From Symbiodinium sp. CCMP2592 (lineage: Eukaryota > Sar > Dinophyceae > Suessiales > Symbiodiniaceae), in NCBI GenBank assembly GCA_905221615.1, contig CAJNDT010006135.1, forward strand, positions 294,001 through 358,000: a stretch of DNA of 64,000 nt, written 5' to 3'. Position 1 is the first letter of the stretch. The number at the start of each line of letters is the position of its first letter. The position numbers were made by a program, and so were the translations under genes. The notes under the pieces are model-generated. The model did no database searches. It was not told the origin of the DNA and worked only from the letters and a program-made list of their open reading frames with translations. Below, in pieces: positions 10,028 to 21,005 of this stretch.

Positions 10028-10129
10028 CGGTTGATGATATAAATCCTGCATTACCTTAAGGACCCCAGAATTTTGAGAATCATGGTACGTTCCTCAGAAT
10101 GGGTAATGCAGGATTTATATCATCAACCG
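10028..10129. mobile_element. MITE family A copy
   Basis: Near-perfect arms CGGTTGATGATATAAATCCT and AGGATTTATATCATCAACCG, flanked by TA on both sides. Confidence 0.85.
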
Positions 10130-10133
10130 TATA

Positions 10134-10280
10134 ACCCTAAACCCTATAACTATAATACAACCCTAAACCCTAAATCCTAAACTCTAAAACCTAAACCCTA
10201 AATTCTAAACCCTAAAACCTAAACCCTAAATCCTAAACCCTAAAACCTAAACCCTAAATCCTAAACCCTAAACCCTGTGC
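10134..10280. repeat. Telomere-like tract (CCCTAAA)
   Basis: About 17 units of CCCTAAA, CCTAAAA and TCCTAAA in one orientation, directly after a family A MITE. Confidence 0.8.
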
Positions 10281-10298
10281 CTATAACTATAGTGCAAC

Positions 10299-10355
10299 CC
10301 GAGGCCTCTTTGGCCTGGCCCGTCACTTCTCGAAAGGCCCGGATGTCCCCGTGAC
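10299..10355 (-). CDS. Candidate 57-bp exon, helical segment
   Basis: An acceptor (CTTGAGACTTCTCAG) and donor (GTTGCAC) bound two bases, 18 codons and one base. The product HGDIRAFREVTGQAKEAS resembles that of the exon at 5404 (shared G-H, R-x-F-R-E and Q-A-K). Confidence 0.45.
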
Positions 10356-10777
10356 CTGAGAAGTCTCAAGGCGACGGAGACGAGATAGAGCCGGCTCGGA
10401 GCACTTAGGGGTTAGGGGTTAGGGTAGGTTAGGGTTTAGGGCTTAGGGCTTGGGGCGTGTGTGTTTATGCGGTGTAGGGATTAGGGCTCTTTGGGATCAT
10501 GTAGGGATCCTAAATACTGGGGTGCCTAGAGAAAGGGAGTTTAGGTAAGCACTTTATGCTTTACCATTCACCCGCATTCCCTTACAGAACCCTTGTAGAC
10601 GCATTAAAGGAGCCGGCTCTAAGCCGAAGGCTCAGCATAGCCCCAAAGCCACGAATAGTATGGACTTTGGGTCCAAGAGCCTTGAACTTTGAATCCTCAG
10701 CGGCTGAGGGCAAGGTTTGAGACTAAGGGTAGGCTTTCTGCGACTTAAACTTCGCAAGTACAGTTACAGGTACCTTA

Positions 10778-10878
10778 CGCTTGATGATATAAACCCTGCA
10801 TTACCATAATCACTCTAGGCTGTGGGAGTTACAGCAGGTTCCTAATTGTAGGTAATGCAGGGTTTCTATCATCAACCG
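10778..10878. mobile_element. MITE family A copy
   Basis: CGCTTGATGATATAAACCCT and AGGGTTTCTATCATCAACCG, with a few arm mismatches. Confidence 0.75.
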
Positions 10879-11041
10879 TTCGTTACCTCATGCATACCCC
10901 AAGACGATACTTCCTTAAATAAACCTTACTAAGTCCTTAGTTTAGGTATTAAGGCCCCCTACCCCCCTATGGCTCCTTATGATTATAGTCCCATGAAGCT
11001 TCAAGCATCCTAAACCCCTAAACCCCTGAACTCCTAAAGCC

Positions 11042-11165
11042 TACTTGGAAGGGCAGGGGACTTAGTAAGTAGGTTATAAGTAGGGTTATAATCGGGGTAA
11101 CTCCATTTAGGGTATTTATAACTCTACTTCTAACCTACTTACTAAGTCCCCTGCCCTTCCAAGTA
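11042..11165. mobile_element. MITE family B copy
   Basis: Arms ACTTGGAAGGGCAGGGGACT and AGTCCCCTGCCCTTCCAAGT match perfectly, including a compensating A/T pair. That indicates recent insertion or conversion. Confidence 0.85.
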
Positions 11166-11267
11166 TATAAACTCTAAGCTGCGACTGCTCTCCGGGCTCT
11201 AGGCGCGACAGGGACCCTTGTGCCCCGCCCAGAAGCTGTGATCGGAGGTGATCTTTTCGCCTTTTGG
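11143..11267 (-). CDS. Candidate exon running into a family B MITE
   Basis: The minus-strand frame is open from a possible acceptor at 11268 (CCCCCGAG). It encodes AKRRKDHLRSQLLGGAQGSL then LEPGEQSQL, and stays open into the MITE arm as far as the GTAAGT at 11142. Using that GTAAGT as donor gives 125 bp (two bases plus 41 codons). Basic and Gln-rich; unrecognised. Confidence 0.4.
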
Positions 11268-11282
11268 CTCGGGGGTTCGTAG

Positions 11283-11553
11283 TTTAGGTTTTAGGGTTTA
11301 GGGGTTTAGGGTTTAGGGGTTTAGGGTTTAGGGGTTTAGGGGTTTAGGGTTTAGGGTTTAGGGGTTTAGGGTTGAGGGGTTTAGGGATTTAAGGCTGATT
11401 TGGGATTTAGGGTTTAAGGGTTTAGGGTTTAGGGGTTTACGGTTTAGGGACTTAGGGCCAATTTGGGGTTTAGGGTTTACGGGATTTAGGGCTTATTTGG
11501 GGTTTAGGGTTTAAGGGTTTAGGGCTTGTTTGGGGTTTAGGGTTTAGGAATTC
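11283..11553. repeat. Telomere-like tract (TTTAGGG)
   Basis: About 30 TTTAGGG and TTTAGGGG units, the longest such tract in this orientation, with spacers like CTTATTTGGGG near the right end. Confidence 0.85.
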
Positions 11554-11880
11554 AGGGGTTTGATCAGGTCCATGATTATCTGCAGCAGATCTTGTTGACC
11601 TGCTTCGGTTTACCACGTTGGCCAAAGGACTTGATGGGGTCTAACTCAATTGTCTCGACCATCCAGTTCGCAAGGCGCAGCTGCTGCTGCAAAACAATGT
11701 TTGGGTACTTTGTGGCTCCTGACCAACACTGACGACCATGATGTTGATGCCATCTAAGTTGAGGGCAGTGATGGTGGCAGTGATGATGTTGTGAATGGAA
11801 ACGACTACGGCGAGCAATGCTTTAGTCTGTTCTTTTCTGATGACTCTTCGAAAAAGAAAACCTGTGACTGTGTGTAGATG

Positions 11881-12005
11881 GAAACGGACGACGCGAAGAT
11901 GCATGGGATCGACGAAGTCGGTGATGCTCTCGAGCGCGACGAGAACAATGATTCCGACGAATATGTTCCCAGAGATCCCAATGGCCCATGTTTATTTAAG
12001 GAATA
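11881..12005 (+). CDS. Candidate acidic exon
   Basis: The plus-strand frame encodes DEVGDALERDENNDSDEYVP and then runs to a TAA at 12003. A TAG just upstream could be the 3' end of an intron. The sequence before it is in the same frame and also acidic (EGSDGGSDD). The opposite strand looks worse. Function unknown. Confidence 0.3.
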
Positions 12006-12114
12006 AACCTTATTACACCATAATATGAAAACCCCTGCAATGTGAGGTATATTCAATAATTAAGAGATATTGGAATCTCTGGGTTATCATGATGGTCTGC
12101 ATGAGCACCGTCAC

Positions 12115-12306
12115 CTTCATGCCAGCATGGAGTGCCATGAGGCATATGCAACCACATGCAAACATGAACACCAGTTGCCTCCGTCGGTCCGTTGGTCTTG
12201 AAGGTTCTGGTGCAGGCTGTAGCGGCAGCCATGTGGTTGGATGTTCATCATACACATCTGCGTCCCGCACAGCTTCCACTGTTCTTGATGTATCGTCAAC
12301 ATTCAT
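12115..12306 (-). CDS. Candidate exon with one membrane segment
   Basis: 64 codons begin with ATG right after an acceptor-like CTCTGCAAG and stop at a good donor (AAG, then GTGACG). About 38 polar residues, including VEAVRDADVYDEHPTTW, precede RRRQLVFMFACGCICLMALH, which reads as one transmembrane helix after a basic cap. This would fit the N-terminus of a type II membrane protein. A further open frame lies upstream at 12399-12584. Family unknown. Confidence 0.45.
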
Positions 12307-12584
12307 CTTGCAGAGACTTCTCACTCTCGCTAATACTGCAGTAATGAAGCAATGCGGCAGGCAAGCTTAAGCAAGTTCAGGGTATATTGCCCGAGTCTCT
12401 AGTTGCTCATCGCATCGTGACAAGGAGGGAGCGCTGAGGTTATCTTTCGGATCATCCCCATTCCAGCTTCTTGCCAGCGTTCTCCAGGCATGTCTAAAGG
12501 TTGTAGATTCTTAGTGTTGGGATTCGTAGTGGTTTGTGCGGCTGGCGGTTTAGGGTCGACCTCCATCAAACGTGCACCACCCAC

Positions 12585-13098
12585 AACCCTCCGAATCCAA
12601 GCCCTACCCCGTGCACAAACTGAACTCTAATAATGTCCCAGCCTGTCGCCAACTTGCGGTGAAGCCTCGGTGGGGGAGCACTTAGGGGTTCTGAGGTTTG
12701 TTCTGTTTCAGGATTCTATTTAAAGCCCTTGCATTGTAGGGCAAAGCGGAAGTCAAACTATCGGAACCACAAAAACTTGCGAGTTTAAAAGCCAGATTGG
12801 AGGACTACATCCCTGCAGTAAATTCGACATGAGCCGTAGAAGACCCGAAGTGAACTGGTACAACTACAACTGTACAGCACACTGAGACTGTGGTGCCGTG
12901 CAGGAAACATGTGTTCTTTTTCGGTGGGGTCCTTACAACCAGGATCGCAAGCTAGGCTCTATGCCTGAAATCATCATTGCCATGACTTGTTCTTAGATTA
13001 TCCGTACTATTTATCATCCAATAAGGTCATGTATCGCCAAAAAACGGAACTACAAGAGAGACTGCAGCCTTTTAGGACTAGAAAGTCTCTAGGTATCA
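12585..13098. other. No gene or repeat recognised
   Basis: Unique-looking sequence with few telomere-like units. No convincing exon. Confidence 0.35.
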
Positions 13099-13212
13099 CC
13101 CTAAGGGTCGAAGCATGCAAATACATACAGTACTCTCCCAAATAATAGTGACCTACATAACTACTATCCGAAACCTAAGTACCTAAATATTGGACTCTTT
13201 GGACCCTTAGGG
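13099..13212. mobile_element. MITE family H copy
   Basis: CCCTAAGGGTCGAAGCATGC, internal CTACATAACTACTATCC, end TCTTTGGACCCTTAGGG. Confidence 0.6.
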
Positions 13213-13363
13213 TTAGGGCTCCTGGGGAAGACCCACTTTCATCCAAGGCATGGCTCGTATCAGCCTGGCCGTTGACCTCTCCATGTACCCATAGAGGGAT
13301 CCTTTAAGGGCTTCCTATATTCCTCTAAGGGCTAACTGTAAGGGTTCTATAGGGTTTAGGGTT

Positions 13364-13465
13364 CCCTAAGGGTCCACGTGCCCATATAGCATATACGTTG
13401 GGCCCAGTGTACCTGTATAGGGTATACTTTAAGGCCGGTGTATATACTATATGAGTGCATGGACC
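13364..13465. mobile_element. MITE family D copy
   Basis: CCCTAAGGGTCCACGTGCCC to ATATGAGTGCATGGACC. The outer CCTTAGGG of the right end is missing. Confidence 0.65.
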
Positions 13466-13475
13466 AACATCTATA

Positions 13476-13580
13476 TGGGAGTTTGCGAAAATAGGGGACC
13501 CTAGTATAGTACCCCAAATAGTAGGATCCTTACGATAAGGGCCCCAAAATAAGGTAAGTCTAATTTTCGGAAACCCCCAT
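13476..13580. mobile_element. MITE family F copy
   Basis: GGGAGTTTGCGAAAATAGGG and CTAATTTTCGGAAACCCCC pair around a TAGTAGGATCCTTA core. It follows family D after 10 bp. Confidence 0.65.
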
Positions 13581-14406
13581 ATCCTTAACCCTTAATCCGA
13601 TCATGCTACCCCTGTACAGTGACCAAGATTGAGGTCTGGCTCGACAAAAAATACTATGCAACCGTCGTACACGCAAGCATACTCATCTATGATCTGTCGA
13701 TCTATCTATGTTAATTTGGCACAGGATCCACACACGCCCACGACAATGTATACTTTGGGTATACTTTGGGTTGCAGTTTCATAGCGACTTCCCAACTTTG
13801 GGCTGCTTCGGGCTCTTAGGATATAGCCCGTGACCTGATTTGATGGTGGGCCTTCTACTTCGTCTACGGGGCTGCTGAAGTAAGAATCAGTGAGCCACCG
13901 GGGTAATGATGTGTAGGCTTGTAGGGTTTAGGGCTCCGGGTTTGATGGTTTATTGATAAGGTTTAGGAGGCTTGCGGTGCGCAAACATTCCATATCCGAG
14001 AACGGCGCTGAAGCTGGGTTGGCCTCCTCGCACAGGGTCGCGCGGGTTTACTACAATACCTGAAGTATCCAATGCACCTCGAAAACGTTCATTTAGGGCT
14101 TAGGGTTTATAGGGTTCAGGGTTTACAGGGTCCATTCCATAAACCCCCCAACCCTCAAACCATTCTATAGGCTTTGGGCATCAGGGAGCCGGAACACATG
14201 AAGTGAGCATTATGCTTTCAGCCGCAAGACGGTTGAAGATAGAAATCCTACGGTTCTTTTAACGGGTTCGGAGAAGGGTGGCTTAAAGGGGCTCCTGTAG
14301 GGGATCTGATGATATAGAGTTCCTGGATTTCCTTTAAAGGGATCTATAAGGGTGCCTTTAAGGGGTTCCTTTAAGAGACCTATAGGTTTCAGGGTTTAGG
14401 GTTTAG
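13581..14406. other. Mixed region with two weak exon candidates
   Basis: 13835-13874 (-) has an acceptor (TTCTTACTTCAG) and donor (GTCACG) around 40 bp open for SSPVDEVEGPPSNQ. 13967-14062 is open on both strands. I could not choose between strands. Confidence 0.25.
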
Positions 14407-14499
14407 GATATACATCCTGCGTTGCCTTAACGACCCTGGACTATGGGAATTATTGTATATTCCTTATTATGGGTAATGCAGGATTTATCTCAGCAACCG
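14407..14499. mobile_element. MITE family A, left arm eroded
   Basis: The right arm AGGATTTATCTCAGCAACCG is clear. The left arm survives only as GGATATACATCCTGCG. Confidence 0.6.
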
Positions 14500-14610
14500 T
14501 ATCCAGCTCTATCCGGTCTGACTTCATAAAAATGCGTTGAATCACCAAAAGAATCCCACTTTAAGGCGTATTCCATAAGTAAGCTATTCTCGACAAGGTT
14601 TTCCGGAACC

Positions 14611-14770
14611 TTGTAGGGATCAAAATAGCCCAAAAGCCTTATGGTCTTTGGGCCCAAAAGCCTTAGTACATGAGTCCTTAGATCCCGACACCCTATAGAT
14701 CCCTTTCAAGGATCCCTTATAGATCCCTTCAAAGGAACCCTTTCTGAGTCCTTCGATCCCTAGGGGGAAG
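14611..14770. mobile_element. MITE family K copy with filler insertion
   Basis: ATCAAAATAGCCCAAAAGCC through GAGTCCTTAGATCCC, then about 60 bp of GATCCCTT filler, then a repeated GAGTCCTTCGATCCCTAGGG end. Confidence 0.55.
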
Positions 14771-15387
14771 AAGGGCCTAATGCAGAGCCTGGGTTTGGGA
14801 TTTAAGTGCGAAGGCTCAGTGGGGCAAGACATGGCTAATGTCAAGCTTCCAGCCCAACCCTAAAGCCTAAAGCCTAAACCTTTCAAACAGACTGGACCCG
14901 GATCGAAGCTCATCTCTATGGCCTGAAGGATCCAAGTGCCGAATAATGGCTCATATACGGTGTAGATTGCTGAGTTATTCACGGTTTACTAGCCCTGAAA
15001 TCAAGTATATACTATTTAATTGTTCAGGCCCAAGATCAGTTGGGCTTTTCGGGTCATAACTAGTCAGTGTGCACGATGAGTTCGGACTCTTGAGGATAGA
15101 TTCTCAACCCGAGACCAAGAGAACTAACCCCCAAACCCACTCAATACATAAGCAGCAAGGGGTGATACTTCGGAACGGCTTGCAGGATCTACTACAGAAT
15201 AGAATAAGTTCCATAGGAACTTTCAGAAGAATCCACCCGACATTGTCCAGACCTCTCTGTATATGGAAAGCTTACCAACCTCATTGAAGACCAGATGAAA
15301 CCCACTAGCAAATCCTCTTACAAACCCTACCCAACCCACTAAACACAGTATCCCTGAACCCCAAACCCTAAATCCTAAACCTCAAGT
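14771..15387. other. No gene recognised
   Basis: A frame at 15069-15287 (+) is open but has no clear splice or start context, and I did not call it. Confidence 0.3.
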
Positions 15388-15489
15388 GGGTGGTTGTCAA
15401 AATTAGGGTCCCTTTTTCAGTCCCTATGATATTACGGCACCTATTATTTAGGGTACCCAAAACGGGACCCTAATTTTGACAACTACCCA
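15388..15489. mobile_element. MITE family E copy
   Basis: GGGTGGTTGTCAAAATTAGG and CCTAATTTTGACAACTACCC pair. The core contains TACGGCACCTA. Confidence 0.8.
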
Positions 15490-15716
15490 AACGAGACAGG
15501 CCTTGCCTGGACTTGACGTTTGAAGAACTGAACGTCCTCGTTGTCATGCAGACCTGGGACGTGCTCCCCATACGGATTCTTTAAGGATTCCGCTTAAGGG
15601 TAACTAAAAGGGTAGTATGGCAGCCAGGGTTTAGGGCTTCCAGGGTTCCTTATTGCCGTGCTTCCTTTGAAGGATCTACACTGTTTTGTAAAGTTTTACA
15701 AGGCTTATTTGATACA

Positions 15717-15765
15717 TATATAGACAGATAGATAGACAGATAGATAGATGGATAGATAGGTAGAT
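15717..15765. repeat. GATA/GACA microsatellite
   Basis: About 12 four-base units, mainly GATA. Confidence 0.85.
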
Positions 15766-16141
15766 ACGTATATGCATACATACGTATGCACATACTATAT
15801 AGGCACATGGGCGCGAATGCACGTGGACAGCGTACAAGGCCTTCAAAATCTGGAAATCTGAGCGTCAGAAAATGTTTCTTCAATCTCGAGAGACTCGAGG
15901 CAATGGTTTAGGCTTTCGAGTGTTGAGTTAGGTTGCGCTTCACTTGTACACAATCTGGGTTTCAAAGCTGAAGATTCTTGTAGGATCCATTGATATCCAT
16001 ATACTATATAAGGAGAAACGAACATGAACCGTGAACCTTCGGGATATGTGGGGCTGTCCCACAGTGTGGTTATCGGCTCTTTGCGCAGTCACTCCTAGGA
16101 CGAACTCCTCGCGAAGCAGCAAGCTTAAGCCAAAAGACCCT

Positions 16142-16262
16142 GAAGCCTACTTGTAAGGTAGGAACCTCGTTAAGAAATCCTGGTCCTATACCTCAACATA
16201 CGGTTCATACGTAGAGGGCAAATTAGAGACCCAGGATTTCTGAATCAGGTTCGGTTCCTGTA
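16142..16262. mobile_element. MITE family L copy
   Basis: AGGAACCTCGTTAAGAAATC and GATTTCTGAATCAGGTTCGG are imperfect inverted arms. Other copies at 24693 and 44622. Confidence 0.45.
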
Positions 16263-16541
16263 ATCGTGCTCGAAAGGCTTAGGCTGTGCGATCCTGAAGT
16301 TAGCAACCAGCATAGCTCAATCTGAATTGCAATCTGCCTCTGTCTCTTAATCCCAACATTGCAGAACATCGCGTAACTAGTGCTTGTTTAAGTGGAGATT
16401 GGGGGTTCCGTTGTTTGGGTTTGAACAAATTCTACACGAGCTCTAAATCCTGAACCCTACATGGGCTTCAAGAAGGGACTTCAAAGATTGTACCTATGAT
16501 GTCTGAATCCTGCGATAAGTACCAGGGATCCATTGACCTAC

Positions 16542-16623
16542 GGGTAGGCACCATGAGGCACGGTCGGCCAATCGCTTTTGACTCTGCGCAACACCGCTCG
16601 TGGCATTGAGCTCGTGATGATAC
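16542..16623 (-). CDS. Candidate exon, unknown protein
   Basis: From the acceptor GGCCCAG to the donor GTAGGT: one base plus 27 codons, including YHHELNATSGVAQSQKRLAD. It is hydrophilic with no recognisable motif. The family Q MITE at 16668 lies about 45 bp upstream in transcript direction. Confidence 0.45.
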
Positions 16624-16667
16624 CTGGGCCGTGTGCTGGCAACACACCTAGACTCTACAGCAAACCC

Positions 16668-16768
16668 CATAAAGTTGGAAACCGGATTAAGGCCAAACAG
16701 TGCCGGGACTCCCTCTACATTACTCTTAAGGATTGAGGCTATGGGGTTACCAACTTTTGGGCTTCTAA
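16668..16768. mobile_element. MITE family Q copy
   Basis: CCCATAAAGTTGGAAACCGG and GGGGTTACCAACTTTTGGGC pair. Nearly identical to 20176-20280 over its whole length, including part of the left flank. Confidence 0.6.
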
Positions 16769-16869
16769 GGTAGATGCGATCAGGCATGGCTTATGGCTCA
16801 GTAGGGCTCAGTCTTAAGGGCTGTTTAACCCCCAGCCCCAAACTGAGGTAAGTTCAGGCAAGCCTCATA

Positions 16870-16969
16870 CGGTTGATGGTATAAATCCTGCATTACCCAC
16901 AACAAGGAATATACCATAACTCCCGTATGTTCCCGATTATGGGGAATGCAGGATTTATATCATCAGCCG
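16870..16969. mobile_element. MITE family A copy
   Basis: Arms CGGTTGATGGTATAAATCCT and AGGATTTATATCATCAGCCG, flanked by TA and TA. Its core differs from other A copies. Confidence 0.8.
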
Positions 16970-17228
16970 TAGTGAAGGTGGATTGTGGGTGGGATGTGAG
17001 AGCCTCGTGGAACGCACATCTCCCAAACCCACGGGCCTAGACCCCAACCGAACTTAAACACCGGTAGCACATCCCTAGAGCTACCCCATCTCCTCCAAGT
17101 ACCCCAAGAAATATCTCTTGGAAGAGCAACAAACACAACCCGGACGTCTACACTCTGCACGATGCGGTGCCAAGCCCTCATGTCAGTCCTCCCCAAACCC
17201 TCAGAGTTCCAGGTTGAAGCTTGACTTT

Positions 17229-17337
17229 CCCGAAGGGTGCATGTACTCATATAGTATATACATTGGCCTTAAAGTACTCCATATATAGGTACATTGGGCC
17301 CGAAGTATATACTTTTTTGGTACATGGACCCATAGGG
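17229..17337. mobile_element. MITE family D copy between 24-bp direct repeats
   Basis: CCCGAAGGGTGCATGTACTC to GGTACATGGACCCATAGGG. A 24-bp direct repeat (core CCTCAGAGTTCCAGGTTGAA) lies at about 17197-17220 and again at about 17367-17390. Confidence 0.7.
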
Positions 17338-17498
17338 AAAATTAAACCCTGAACCCTCAACCCTAAACCCTCAGAGTTCCAGGTTGAACGTCGTATCACC
17401 CTTCCTTTTTTCATTTAACAGGGTTTCCTTCTGGCCATCGCGAGTTCATACAGGACTTCTGGCACGTCTTGAAGAAGTTTTACACAAGCCTTACACAC

Positions 17499-17504
<6 letters not shown>

Positions 17505-17593
<89 letters not shown>
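17505..17593. repeat. (CA)n microsatellite
   Basis: About 44 uninterrupted CA dinucleotides. The Thr-His and Cys-Val frames across it are artefacts. Confidence 0.97.
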
Positions 17594-17597
<4 letters not shown>

Positions 17598-17859
17598 CGC
17601 ACAAACCGTAGCCCACGCTGAGGGCAACGCTGCACCCACACGGAAGAGCTGAGGTCCGTTGAAGCCAGGCTCTTTACCTGCGCATGCGCCGAAGCTAGTG
17701 TGTAGGGTTTGGCGGTTTGAGGGATAATAGGCGGTTGGGATTTAGGGATTAGATTATGAGGGGTTAGGGCGGAGGTCAGGATCTCAGCTTTGAGGATTCA
17801 GGGCTTTGGATGTTTACTCAGTTGTCCATGTTTACACAGACACTACTATAGAATCCTAT

Positions 17860-18652
17860 TATGGGTCCCTTATAGAGCCCTGTAAGCATCCTTCAAAGAA
17901 ACCCTTTCCTTTTTAGTAAGGCTTCTTATACTAAACCCCCCTCATGTCCCTTGTAGTAACCCTTATAGAACTCTGATAGTAACCCTTCAAGGAAACCCCC
18001 TTGAGGAAGCTTTATAGAAACACTTACATAGGAACTCTTAAACAAACCTTGAGGAAGCTTTATAGAAATCCTTACAGGGTCAAATTGAAAAGGAAACCCA
18101 AATAGACTTCATTCCGGATCCCTTCTAGAGCCCTTCAAGGATCCCTTTGAAGGATCCGTAGAAGGAAACCCAAAGCCCATAATACCCCTTGTAGTAACCT
18201 TTGTAGAGCTCTTATAGGAAAGCTTCATGGATTCCTTTCAAGGAACCCTTTAAGGAAATCCTTCCTTTTGAAGGATCCCTATAAGGGAGCAGACACTACC
18301 GCTTGTAGTAACCCTTGTAGAGCTCTTATAGGATTTCTATCATCAGCCGTATGAGGGAGCTCAAAGCAGACACCCATAATAGCCCTTATGGTAACCCTTA
18401 TAGAACTCTGGTGGTAACCCTGAAGGATCCTTTTAAGGGAGGCCAAAAGCACCCTTTCCTATTTAGCAAGGCTTCTTATACTAAACCACCCATACTGCCC
18501 CTTATAGTTTTCCTTACTTGCAGGATTCTTTTGAGGGAGCCCAAAAGCAGACATGGTAACCCTTATAGAGCTTTCAAGGAACCCTTTAAGGAAACCCTTC
18601 CCTTTGAAGGATCCTTTTAAGGAAGCCCAAAAGCAGATTAAAAGGGACCCTA
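17860..18652. repeat. Degenerate CCCTTNTAG / CCTTTAAGG filler
   Basis: Long stretch of recurring CCCTTATAGAACTC, AAGGATCCTTTTAAGG and TTTAGCAAGGCTTCTTATAC (twice, about 560 bp apart). A family A right arm fragment sits at 18331-18349. No gene seen. Confidence 0.6.
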
Positions 18653-18718
18653 ATTGGGGTTATGGTACTAATAAGTCATTAAAATAACCAGTTACCAAGT
18701 CCCCCGACCCTCCAAGTG
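18653..18718. mobile_element. MITE family C, right half only
   Basis: TTACCAAGTCCCCCGACCCT is the right arm of family C (B-like, GGTCGGGG subfamily). The left arm is absent. Confidence 0.5.
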
Positions 18719-18729
18719 GCCTGTGGCAC

Positions 18730-18777
18730 GGCCCGCTTCTGGGACTCGAAGAGACGACGGCCATGCTCGTAGAGCTC
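18730..18777 (-). CDS. Candidate 48-bp micro-exon, helical segment
   Basis: A strong acceptor (AGCGCTTCTTTGCAG) and a possible donor (GTGCCA) bound exactly 16 codons, ELYEHGRRLFESQKRA, phase 0 to 0. The reading also stays open up to the half MITE at 18718. Similar in size and pattern to 60652-60699. Confidence 0.4.
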
Positions 18778-18779
18778 CT

Positions 18780-20175
18780 GCAAAGAAGCGCTTCTTTGTG
18801 GGTTTAGGACTCCTTTACAGGGATCTATAGGGGTTCCTTAGGGTTCCTTTAAGGGGATCTATAGGGGTTCCTTAAGGTTCCTTTAAAAAGATAGATCCAT
18901 AGGGGTTCCTTATGGCTCCTTTAGAGGGATCTATAAGGATTTTTCGTGTTAGTTGGGGCTTGCTAGGATTTAAAGTTCAGTATTTAGGGTTTAGGGTTTA
19001 GTGTTTTGGGGTTTAGGGTTTGGGAGAGCTGATGCGATTTGTGGTTGTAGGTGCTCTGTCTCTTGTAAAGCTGCTTTGTTCGTAAAACGACGCCAGTTCG
19101 TACGAACAGCACGTCATAAACTGCGTGGGTGAACAGAATTTCAGAGTCAGCCAACGTTATCGAAACCTCTAGCCCTAAAGTCCAGAAACATTAGGATATG
19201 ACCCCTTCATTATGATGCATAATCCTTGAGCTTTGAAGATGAATGAATCGTCAGGTAGGGTGTCGAGTTTGGGAGGCTCAGGGGATCGAATAAGCCGGCT
19301 TAAGATGTCGAGTTTACTGAGTTAATTATTTGTGCCAGAGGCCGAAATAACTGAAGACAGGCTACTACACTACAGCAACATACTATAGAAGTGATTGAAC
19401 ATAGGATCCAAACACAAGAACCGGTTGACATGGGCGCCTGGGGAGATGCTTTGCCCTAGCGCGTTTCGAATTACATGCGGAGCCGGCAGTACTGATACAA
19501 TGCATTTAAGCTACTTTGAGCAGTCTGGAAGTTTCAATGCCAATGCCTCAGTACCGTTGCAGAAGGCCTCTGACATCCTTTTGCTGATACCATGGCCAAG
19601 GTTAGGGGGTTTCGGGGTTTAGGGGTTTAGGGTATAGGGCTGTTTTGGCAAAAGGTCCATATCATCGGCATTGAACTTGCGAAGAATTTCTGCCATCGGG
19701 CTCTGCAGCACCTGCCAGCCCGCAACTCTGACGATATAATGGGCTCTTAAGGGGCCTAGTCTAGGGTTGCCGTAACCGGGATCTATGTTTGAAAATAGCA
19801 TCGCTTGCTTGTTATGGTACGGAAAAGACCTTCTTAACAACAACCCAGGATACAACCCCCTACGTTCGAGTGTCATTGAATTCTCTTTCGGGTTACCTGT
19901 AGCCCCGAAACCCACAAGATTACAACTATGGCCTGTGAACTTTAGGGAAACAGGCTGCCAAATTAGTAATTTGCTGGATCTACAATCCACGGGTGCTGAT
20001 GACTTTTTTCTGACCCCATGACTTCCTTGCTTCTTATTTGGACTGTTTCGGGGTCTAGAATCGCTTCGAAGCCTGGAAACCAAGTCGACGACACTTATCT
20101 ACAGGCTGGGGTGTGTTGCTCTTTACCCAGTTGGTGCCATCAGCGACATCTTGAGACACCAGACCCTACAGTAAA
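18780..20175. other. Mostly unannotated; one long frame
   Basis: A 154-codon minus-strand frame spans 19619-20083. It contains NSMTLERRGLYPGLLLRRSF but starts and ends in telomere-like or unstructured sequence, so I did not call it a gene. GGGATCTATAGG filler at 18810-18960. Confidence 0.3.
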
Positions 20176-20280
20176 CCCCATAAAGTTGGAAACCGGATTA
20201 AGGCCAAAAAGTGCTGGGATTCCCTGGACATTACTCTTAAGGATTGAGGCTATGGGGTTTCCAACTTTCGGGCTTCTACT
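20176..20280. mobile_element. MITE family Q copy
   Basis: AACCCCATAAAGTTGGAAAC and GGGGTTTCCAACTTTCGGGC pair. It ends within 2 bp of the next MITE (family B at 20282). Confidence 0.6.
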
Positions 20281-20281
20281 G

Positions 20282-20405
20282 TACTTAGAGGATCATGGGA
20301 CTTAGTAAGTAGGTTATAAGTAGAGTTATAAGTACCCTAAATGGAGTTACCCCAATTATAACCCTACTTATAACCTACTTACTAAGTCCCATGATCCTCT
20401 AAGTA
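20282..20405. mobile_element. MITE family B copy
   Basis: Perfect outer arms ACTTAGAGGATCATGGGACT and AGTCCCATGATCCTCTAAGT; the whole element can fold as one hairpin. Confidence 0.9.
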
Positions 20406-20597
20406 GACCCTAAATCCCATGGTTGGAGCCGCCTGGACCGATTGCTCATCCACACAGTACCACCCATGATGACTAGGATACCCAGTAACCTAAGAATAAA
20501 AAGGCCTCTCTTTTTGGTATTGGGTAACTTTATAAGGAACCTAGGACTACAAAAAGGGAATAAGGGTACTACTGGAGATCCTAGATGACTAGCACAA

Positions 20598-20706
20598 CCC
20601 GAAGTGTGCATGTACTGATGTAGTATAAAAGTTGGCCTTAAAGTAGTCACGACATAGGTACATTGGGCCCAAAGTATATGCTAGATGAGTGCATGGACCC
20701 TTAGGG
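20598..20706. mobile_element. MITE family D copy
   Basis: CCCGAAGTGTGCATGTACTG to ATGAGTGCATGGACCCTTAGGG-type end, with several arm mismatches. Confidence 0.65.
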
Positions 20707-21005
20707 ACAAAGTATGTAAGCAAAAACTGACCCTTCAAATCCCTTGGACCCTTGCAGTATAAGCCGTCACACCCCAAACGCAGTACCAATCCTAAGTCCT
20801 AAGTCCCAGCCCTACGGCTCCAACGATTGCTATACAAGGTCTTCTTCGTCATTTTGAGCTTTGGGGTGAACACACACTCCTGCACCCCAAAACGCTTAAA
20901 CCCTAATGCTGCGCCCAAAACCCTAAACCTCAAAACCTAAGCAAAAAACCCTAAGCCTAAACCCTATCCCGGCAATCGTGTTGAATTCACGCAAACTCTA
21001 TCGCC

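Noticed and set aside
11283..11553. Chromosome end
   Set aside because: The TTTAGGG tract is internal, degenerate, and one of many in both orientations.
16975..17250. 95-codon minus-strand gene
   Set aside because: It starts inside a family D MITE and ends in a family A arm; another frame competes and no splice sites fit.
17384..17639. Thr-His and Cys-Val rich proteins
   Set aside because: They are translations of a (CA)n microsatellite.
19619..20083. 154-codon gene on the minus strand
   Set aside because: It begins and ends without start, splice or stop context, and its 3' end lies in telomere-like sequence.
20282..20405. Transcription terminator or structured RNA gene
   Set aside because: The hairpin belongs to a dispersed MITE family with more than 15 copies here.
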